From Ophiobolus disseminans (taxonomy: Eukaryota; Ascomycota; Dothideomycetes; Pleosporales; Phaeosphaeriaceae): a stretch of DNA of 64,000 nt. A model generated the notes under the pieces. It worked only from the letters and a program-made list of their open reading frames with translations. It was not told where the DNA came from and searched no databases. The stretch covers positions 102,288-166,287 of the forward strand of contig MU006253.1 in the NCBI GenBank assembly GCA_010093685.1, written 5' to 3'. Positions 56,766 through 64,000 of the stretch are shown one piece after another (position 1 is the stretch's first letter; the number at the start of each line of letters is the position of its first letter). The position numbers and the translations under genes were made by a program.

Positions 56766-58127
56766 ATGGCCACCGCGCCCATTGTAGATCCTGCGCCCGA
56801 ATTCGAGTCGTCCGCGCTGGCTTCGAACAATGTGCTGAAGAGACGAGCCAGGCGACAAGGACGAGGAGACGACAAGCGGCGGCGGTTTGAGGCGCAGGAT
56901 CAGATTCGCATGAAATATGGCCTGGCAAGGCCGTCTGAGGCGACAGTGTATCTTGTTGAGTCGCTTTTTCCCGCGAGAGACAATCCTCGACTGCCCAAGG
57001 CGGGGGAAGCTCGCGCCCAGGTTGCAGCCCGGGAGCTCAATCGCATCCGCTCCACAAGTGCCATCAAGCACGCCGCCATTCCGAACCCCAACTACAAGGA
57101 GGGCGCCGATGTCCCGCAATATGCGGCAATTCGGATAGTTAATTGCGTGGATAAGCCTGGCCAAGAGCGCCTCTTGGGCCGCGTGGAGGCCATGGAAGAG
57201 GCATGCTGCGTGTGTTGGTTTTAATTCCCATGCTAATTGTGTAGGTTGGTGTGAAGTTCAAGACCACCGGCGCTCACGGCAATGTGTTCAAGCAGGTCTG
57301 GTTAGGGGCCTGGCGCAAGTACAGTGAGTATCCACAGCTCAGCGCCGCACGTCGTGATCCAAAGGGCGGCGTGGACAAGGTTCTCAAGGCCCTTTTGTCC
57401 GACATTGATGAGGCTTTGTCCCGCCGACCACGAGCTCTGCTCGCCGAGATTGATCCGCGCACCGCTGCTCGCATGCGTGTCAGTCACAGGCCAATTGCGA
57501 AGGCTGTCATGGACAATGCCGGCAAGCAGAAAGACCCAAAGAAGCACCAAGGCTGGCTCAATGCGGAATCTGACAGGGCAAGGACATCCTCGTTTCGGAT
57601 GGGCGGTATTGGCTCGATGCTGGCCGTGTCCACATCTACAGGCGCCGGCACAGGCTTCCACTACGACGAGGGCGATGATAGTAAGTCTTGTGTCCGCCTG
57701 CATTATTGTATACATTCTTATAACGCCTGCAGGTCACTTCTACTCCGCTATTCTTGTTCTGGGCACCCCCGGTACCCTGAAGCTGCCTGAGCTTGGTCTG
57801 GAGATAGAGGTCAATCCTGGCGACGCGGTGTTCTTTCTGGCCAATCAGCAGCTCCATAGGCTTACTGTCAATGGTGCGGATCCGCAAGCCAGGCAGGTAG
57901 TGTTAACGCTCTGGACCGACAAAAACTCGATGGATTTTGCTCAGGCCGCTCGACCCCCTGACTTCTTCAAACCCGTTGCAGGCGCGCGTGGCAAGGAGCC
58001 GGAGAATAGTGAGCCGAGCGCATTGGGGGTATCCAATGCAGGTGAGGCACTGTTTCCCCGCGTTGATGAGCTTGATGTAGCACTGAAAGACTGCTATGTC
58101 GTAAGTCCTGACAAAGACAATGAGTAG
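56766..58127 (+). CDS. predicted 2-oxoglutarate/Fe(II) dioxygenase, TET/JBP-like fold
   Basis: Exons 56766-57200, 57245-57680 and 57733-58127 give 421 residues. The first intron would use a GC donor (GCATGC); a GT donor at 57210 is the alternative and adds three codons. The N-terminus is basic (LKRRARRQGRGDDKRRRF), a likely nuclear signal. The double-stranded beta-helix core lies at about residues 270-380: GTGFHYDEGDD (metal HxD), FYSAILVLGTPGTLKLPELG, VNPGDAVFF, QQLHRLTV (distal His) and RQVVLTLWTDK (Arg for 2-oxoglutarate). The layout resembles fungal TET/JBP enzymes that oxidise 5-methylcytosine, but other 2OG oxygenases share parts of it. It lies beside a transposon nest and is intact. 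Confidence 0.65.
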
Positions 58128-58755
58128 TTGTATGTGTGCATGTTCGAGATTGAGTTGGCCCATTCGACTCACAACTTGCCCTCAGTCTTAGTCTCAGGTT
58201 TCGGGAATTTACAGGCAACGGCATCTGCAGAGGACATGCCATCAAATGCCATAGAGTTTTAGCATGCGCAGGGCATGTACAGAGATAATAGCAACAGTCC
58301 ACCGTCACCTTTTTGCCTCCATTTTGGGCTGCAGTGCCTACGCAGTTCGTGCAGCGGCCGTCGAACATCGTGCGAGATCTTTACTACGGGAATCACGGAC
58401 CTGCAGCCTTCATCGATTCACGGCCGCACGACGATGTACTCCTATGTCCTCTATCTATTGCGTGATGTCTTGATCAACTCATCGGGCTTCTTGGGGCTGG
58501 GGTGGCGGCATGTGGTGGCAACGGGCGCAGCTGGCGAGCTTGCGCTCCAGCGGGCGGATGTGTCCGAGATGCGCGTCACAAGGGGTGATGGAGGAGGATA
58601 GGTTGTCGAGGGATGTTGATGTTTCTGTGTGAATATGGCAAAGGGCTATTCTTGAGGGTTCTATCGTTTGATCTGGTCGGAAGTTCCTCAAGCTCGCGCA
58701 ATTGTTCACAATTGTCTCATCAAGCCCCTACTCGAGTTATTGCACAATACCGTTA

Positions 58756-59247
58756 TCAGTCCTTCTTGTGCAATATATAGTAACGCACTTGTACTGCGCT
58801 AGGCGTCCGATCTAGGAAGCGTTTGTATATCTCCTTACCCTGCTTATCCTTTAATGAGAGTAAAAGCACTTTGTCCGACTCTAGCCACGGTATGCGCGTT
58901 CGTTTTCCGCATGTTTCCTTCTCGCTCTTTTCGTCCCAGCTATCGTCCAAGGAGTTCGTTTCATGGTTTGTAGCATTGCTGTGAGATTCGCCCGTCCAAT
59001 CTGCCTTCAAGCTTCTGCCAGTGCATGGGCCTGACGCATCATCGTCATACCGGTATCCCAGCAGCATCCATGAATCCGGCGACAGCTGGGTCATGCGGAT
59101 GACCTTGCTATTTCTGCCGAGGAATTTGGGGCCCAGAGCTGCCAGGCCAGGAGGCCATTTGGAGTCGCGGTAACGGACAGCTGCTGTCACAATCGACAAG
59201 CCGTTTGGTACAGCGCAGAGCGTGAGATCGGTTATTTGATACGCCAT
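58756..59247 (-). CDS. small SANT/Myb-like protein
   Basis: This is a single exon of 163 residues. The frame is open upstream, but the first ATG is 59247 (MAYQITDLTLCAVPNG). The C-terminal 45 residues read RIPWLESDKVLLLSLKD, KEIYKRFLDRTPSAVQVRYY, the pattern of fungal Myb/SANT-like helices with the final RTPxAVxxRYY. The middle is acidic and Ser/Asn-rich. It is possibly DNA-binding, and similar short proteins occur in repeat-rich fungal regions. It may instead be the last exon of a longer gene continuing into the degenerate stretch at 59561-60780. Confidence 0.5.
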   Translation of the reverse strand: MAYQITDLTLCAVPNGLSIVTAAVRYRDSKWPPGLAALGPKFLGRNSKVIRMTQLSPDSWMLLGYRYDDDASGPCTGRSLKADWTGESHSNATNHETNSLDDSWDEKSEKETCGKRTRIPWLESDKVLLLSLKDKQGKEIYKRFLDRTPSAVQVRYYILHKKD

Positions 59248-59560
59248 GTTGACGCTATGCCGATGGTTGATGTTGGGTTCATTTTCTGTCTTTGTTCCCC
59301 GGGAGGAGGTTTGTGGGGAGCAAGACTGGAACTCTTCATTGATCACGGGCCAATACGGTTGCTGTGCTTAGGATAGAGTTATTTGTTGCGGTGCCCTTAG
59401 CATCGTGCTAGAGCTCCGTTGCCTAAGAGTAGTTTGTGATGGACTGTGCTTCTTCCCCTTGAGCGGACAATTGCTGCGTTTACGTCGCCGAGAGACTTCT
59501 GCTGAAGTCCTAGGGAACAGCTCATTGTCCTGATTAAATTCGTCATGACTTTCTACACTG

Positions 59561-60780
59561 CTACGCTCTCTGTTCTCTCCTAGTCTCTCCGAGTCTCTCC
59601 GAGTCTGGGGTGATATAGTGTTCGCCTGCTATTCCCTCAGAACGAAAGATAGATTCTCTCGAAGAATGCAGTAGCGCCTCGCCCGTACTAAGACTGTGTA
59701 CGCTACCACTACTCTCATTGCCTATGCAGAGGTCGCTTGCAGATGAGCGTGGAGTTCCAGCGCCATCGCGTTTACTATCATGGTCGAGATGCCCAGGACT
59801 AGGCTTACTGCTGGCTTTCAAATGGGAATCGCCACCGCTGGGAACTAGCAGAGGCGTTAACCTAGGCGTCGGCATTTAATGCGTGTAAGACTCTCTTCCA
59901 ATCGCTTAACCGGCTTGTGACGCTTCGTTGAACGCGTATCTTCTAGGTCTAGTTCCGGCATAACGTCTAGCGGCTGCGCTTCTAGGTGCATTCGTTTGCG
60001 TATTGCTAACGGTCTGTTTGTGATGCCGACATCGCTGAAGAGAGGTTCGTCCTGCGCTAGTAGGCTGTCTGGAATGCGTTAATATGGCTTCGACTAAAAT
60101 CCGCAAGAACTACTTACTAGGATAAGCACTTCCTATAGGAAAGTGCGTAGTTTATCTGTGTCAAGATCGCTATGCTGTACAGCAATATGTTCTTTGTTGC
60201 TGGTGGACATATGTTGACTGCCTTCTTGGCTGTTAGATACGCTGCTAGGCTCAACGCGGATTTCACCATGGTGTTCTTCGGCTTTATCACCCTCTACAAC
60301 GAGAGGCAAATCTACCGCTGATCAGCGACATTAGCACTCCCATTCACTTGCATGCTTACCTTGACTATTTCCTCTGAGCAACTTAATCATAGCTAGATCC
60401 TCTTCCGCAGCGCGTAAGGGTTAGTTGGACTGTCCTTTGTTAAGTGATTGCCCGCCAAACTGATTGTGCTCGGGGGTTTCCGATTCGGACGCACTACAGA
60501 ACCCAGCAAACGCGTCTACTAGTCCTGTGCTAGTTAGATTCTGTTTGCTTGTAAAGATTAGGGAGCAAGTATTACCATAGCTTATCAAACGCGAAGCGTC
60601 TATAGGTAGCAAATCCAGCATTGTGAAATCATTGTTAGTGTAGAAGCACTCTCCAATATCTTGAGAATTAATTCTTAAACAGCTGTGCTCTGCCGTCTTG
60701 GTTGTAGCCATAGATTTGGCCTTAGGTGTCGGCTTCGGCTTCGGCTTCGGTTTGCTTGCTTGAGGAACATATGTAACGAA
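59561..60780 (-). pseudogene. degenerate multi-exon basic protein with KP repeat
   Basis: On the minus strand a frame reads PQASKPKPKPKPTPKAKSM, then ATTKTAEHSCLRINSQDIGE, and ends at TAA near 60421 before continuing in frame as PLRAAEEDLAMIKLLRGNSQ, with a GTAAGC donor. Further pieces with plausible splice sites follow: VVEGDKAEEHHGEIRVEPSS, then a TAG, LAQDEPLFSDVGITNRP and RSTKRHKPVKRLEESLTR. The stops suggest a decayed gene. The AEEDL piece resembles the start of a SANT helix, like the neighbour at 58756-59247. Exon boundaries are tentative. Confidence 0.35.
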
Positions 60781-60784
60781 TTTT

Positions 60785-63284
60785 GTAGAGGCTACAAATA
60801 GGGGTGCTGCAAGAGAAGGCTATCTTGTCGTAGCAAATAGGTAACTTCCTTAGCCGTGAGGAGTGCTGAAGCAGTAGTTCTCTCTCCGAGCAGATTTCTG
60901 CTTTATATGTCGCTGTCAGCGCGTAGGGGGCGCAGCGGCTAGTGCATCGGCGCTATAGACTTGAAGACCGTTGGTATGACCAATTCCCAAAAGGCTGACG
61001 GACCGCTTTTCCAAGCGGCATAGATAGTTTCATCCCGTCGAAAGTCATTCTAGCTCATCTAGTTGTTGGCTAATTAATGGTTACAAACTAGTTGTCTACG
61101 TCGTTCAACAGTTTAGGGGCCTATATTCCTGAACGAAGCCACCAATAGCTAACTTCGTCTTTGATCCCCAATTACCCCCTTTCGTCAGACAGGTCTAGTG
61201 CCAGATAACGCAAAGGCGGTCCTTGCCGAAGCGGACTTGTGCTGTCTGTGATTGACCTGTGGGTCTTCTTCTACCTCTCACGGCACGCCCTGTGTTATCT
61301 CCAAGCCACAAGCTATTACTCTCTGGGCATTAGCCTTTGCTAGCTGCATGACGATGTTACAGCAACGCCGTATGTCTCGTGCAGGGCGGAGCATCTAGTA
61401 CCATAGCGCTGATGTGGAAGGGCGGTGTTAAATAAATGCATTATGCGGGCGAACGGCCGCATCACCGGCAAGGGACTGGAGCCAGGATCAGGGACGTGGT
61501 AATGGAGTAAAGGCTTGATCTAGAGCGTTTGATGGAGAGAGCGGGCGTAGGATAAGCGTATCAGAACTAAGACCATGGCGTGAGAGCTCCGCATTTGTTC
61601 GCTCAAAATGGAAATTTGGAAGGGTGTAGTAAGTGCTCTCGGCGAGTCCAAGGCAAGGGGTTATCGGAATCTTACAAAGCTGGATGGCTATGCAGCGGGT
61701 AGCGAGCTTCGCCCTTCAACTGTAAGCGCGTTACTCGAAATAGGCGAAAGGGTCAGGCTCAGAAACTGCAAGCCCCTGAAAAATAGGTAGGATAAATGGC
61801 TTAGAGGCGTTGCACTGTAACGTTAATTCCACAGGAAACATGCTATAGAGAGGCGGAGCATCCTGAGACCACGCGGACAGAATCTGTGCCTCATGCAAGT
61901 TGTCAAACTACAAAAAGGCCGACCTTCTTGCAGTTGTAGCATGAAGGTTGATATAGCTGATTCTGGCACAAGTGACCTATTGTGTCATCGCTGACGGATC
62001 CAGCTCCAGATAACCGAGTTTGGATAAGCCAACGTGTTCCGTAGAAGGACCAAGGGGGGAGGAGGTGATGCCGGGTGACCAGAGCTGAGACATGAGCGCC
62101 ATTAACCGGAAAGTGTATCCTCTGGTCAGGATAGGATGTGGGCACGGCTCTATGCATCTCCCTCTTGCTACGACAATAGCGACACTAAGCCGCCAGTTGC
62201 CTGCCTCCTAATCTCTGCCCCTTGCTTGTTGCATTGCAACACTGCAACGTTACAGGCACTACAGACATGCTATGCGTGGCGAAGTATCGTAAGGCCCCGA
62301 GCGTAGGAATAGCGCCTCATGCGAGGTCACCGACCGCGTCGTCAAGAGAGAGCCTGTCTCAGCGTAGTGCGTGCTGACGGAGCGGATTGGAGAGCGTGTT
62401 CAAATGAAGGAGCAAGGTGCGGAGACGGCAGCATGAAAGATGATGCAATCTGTCTGTAACAAAGTCATGCATGAGGCAGTGCGTTGCAGAAGCACTGATG
62501 CTCCGGCGATGCCGAAAAAAAGTGAGGGGGCACATGCTAATCAGTGGGCATTATGAGAGGCTAGACCGTGCTCCAGGCAAGGCCAGCGTGGAAGTTGGGA
62601 ACAGCGCCAAGACAGAAAAATTAGGAGAGGCGTCCTCCTTGTAGGTTTGTCCCTGTTGCGTTGCTTTGTAGGTAGAAGTTTAAAAGTACCTAAGTTGGAA
62701 AAGCTCGGCGTGTGTGAAGGCTGGAGTAGCCAGCCTATACAAGGACCAAAATTAACCCACAGGGACGACCGGTGGAGAGAGTAGTAGGCACCGTAGCGAG
62801 GCGGGCTGATCTTCCAAGCGGGTAACTAGGTTTGAGAAAATTGCCTCGTGTAAGGATGGTTGAGTAGGGTGGGGAGGAGGCCGCGCTCGGCGCACACGAG
62901 TGGATGCAGACAGAATGATTAAGAGTAGAGAGCAATAAGTAGAAGAGAGGAAGCAAAATAAACGGTGGAGAAGGCCTTTTATGGCGGACGTTGGAGGTTG
63001 ATTTACTGTTCGAGCCTAGAGCGAAAGCCGTACGCGAGGTCCGGGTTACCCAAACAGGGTGCATCCATTTCCTAATGCAGGCTTGCCGTCTGATGGTTTA
63101 CGTTAATAATGCGTCTACCTTAACCTTCTATAAGTACTAGTAACAAAAATCTCGATCTCTATTAAAATAAGAAGTTAGCATAAATAGTAGAGATAGACTC
63201 TATAATGTAAGGCGCACGCGCGCACGTGAGGCGAAGCCTCGTGCGTCAGCTGCGGCCTGTACGATATATACTGTTCTGCACACC
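60785..63284. other. gene-poor DNA
   Basis: I find no frame with protein-like content and no transposase or LTR motifs. Short A-runs and G-runs occur without structure I can name. Confidence 0.4.
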
Positions 63285-63306
63285 ATGATCAATGTTTATT
63301 GATCAT
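63285..63306. repeat. perfect 9 bp hairpin
   Basis: ATGATCAAT and ATTGATCAT are separated by GTTT. The hairpin lies directly before the tRNA-like segment. Confidence 0.7.
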
Positions 63307-63318
63307 ACGTTCCTTTTT

Positions 63319-63356
63319 GGCTGCATGGCGCAGCGGGTGCAGACCTGCGTCCTGAC
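63319..63356 (+). repeat. tRNA 5'-half-like sequence
   Basis: GGCTGCATGGCGCAGCGGGT resembles a tRNA acceptor strand and D-arm with box A. It is followed by GCAGACCTGCGTCCTGA, similar to an anticodon arm, and then runs into TpA-rich DNA without a T-arm or 3' acceptor. It is probably a fragment or the head of a tRNA-derived SINE, not a working tRNA gene. Confidence 0.35.
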
Positions 63357-63905
63357 ATATAATAGCTAAGCTAAAGAGGTGTATTAGATAGTAGATTAAC
63401 CTAAGGTTTGCTATATATTAGATACTAGAACTCTAGAAGACCTAGCTAATTGGAGGGTCCTAGGTAAGACCTAGAATATTCTAGTTAGCCTATAGAGGTA
63501 CTAGCGTATACTAGGCTTAGCAAAATTAGCTTAAAGCTAGAGTAAGACAAGAGAGAATACTAGAATTAATTAATATTTATATTCTATAATTCTATTATCT
63601 ATATTAAAGACTACTATAAAGCTAATAACGCTATTTAGCTACCTAGTAATAATAAGCTAGTGCTAAGGTAGGTTATACTAGTAGTAGAGTAGGCTATATA
63701 TAGGCTTAGTACGCTATTAATAGAGACGCTACGCTAGCTATAGAGTGCAACGGTAAATAAGCTAGATATAAGGCTACTAGGCTAGATATAGAATAAGAGT
63801 AGCTAGTAGCGTATAGCTAGGCTATAGGTATAACTACTCTACTACTATATCTAGCTAATTACTATAAAAGAGGTAGATAAGGTAGATAAGATAGAAGAGG
63901 AGGAA
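63357..63905. other. TpA-rich block, RIP-like composition
   Basis: The sequence is dominated by TA, CTAG and GCTA words with few CpG and no open frames of any length. Such composition in ascomycetes is typical of repeats mutated by RIP; which element it was can no longer be read. Confidence 0.6.

Positions 63906-64000
<95 letters not shown>
63906..64000 (+). repeat. (TAG)n microsatellite at the window edge
   Basis: Uninterrupted TAG units run from about 63906 to the last base. The array probably continues beyond the window. Confidence 0.98.

Overview
This window is nuclear DNA of a filamentous ascomycete (Pezizomycotina, most likely Dothideomycetes; the class is an inference from gene content). 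Genes are split by many 45-70 bp GT-AG introns with CTAAC-type branch points. The gene set includes a HET-domain gene, Sho1, a Cdc11-class septin, an Hsv2-like PROPPIN, DUF6536, Dfg5/GH76 and a dispersed 5S rRNA gene. Several degenerate genes carry stops of the C-to-T or G-to-A type, as left by repeat-induced point mutation (RIP).

Left edge (1-7.8 kb): a head-to-tail, minus-strand array of five related MYND-zinc-finger genes. Only the second copy (1670-2875) is intact. The others have in-frame stops, lost zinc ligands, a missing finger or a frameshift, and the last is joined to a BTB/POZ fragment.

Core (8.2-46.2 kb): mostly ordinary single-copy genes. In order: DUF6536 membrane protein (-), Bax-inhibitor-1-like protein (+), ceramide synthase (+), Hsv2-like PROPPIN (-), septin (+), a 4.5 kb stretch without recognisable genes, a PQ-loop membrane protein with tiny exons (+), a tyrosine phosphatase (+), a degenerate secreted-protein-like locus, an Avt-type amino-acid transporter (-), dynactin p24/RO10-like (+), Sho1 osmosensor (+), 5S rRNA (-), mitochondrial ribosomal protein bS16m (-), NAD(P)HX epimerase (+), a HET-domain pseudogene (+), methylcrotonyl-CoA carboxylase beta (+) and a GH76 Dfg5-like GPI protein (+).

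Transposon nest (46.4-55.5 kb): hAT-type ends and transposase remnants, a Ty1/copia 3' end with LTR, a Ty3/gypsy chromodomain element with LTR, a repeat pair around an assembly gap, and a 195 bp solo LTR with a 5 bp target duplication. Inside the nest sits an island with a 5'-truncated LysM/hevein chitin-binding gene and an intact, unrecognised 443-residue gene.

Right end (55.5-64 kb): a predicted 2-oxoglutarate/Fe(II) dioxygenase with TET/JBP-like features behind a set of imperfect upstream repeats, a small SANT/Myb-like protein and a degenerate relative. After that comes gene-poor DNA ending in a TpA-rich block and a (TAG)n microsatellite at the window edge.

The genes do not form one pathway. 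The features most worth attention are the decaying MYND array, the apparent one-nucleotide exon in the PQ-loop gene, the LysM/443-residue gene pair inside the transposon nest, and the dioxygenase.
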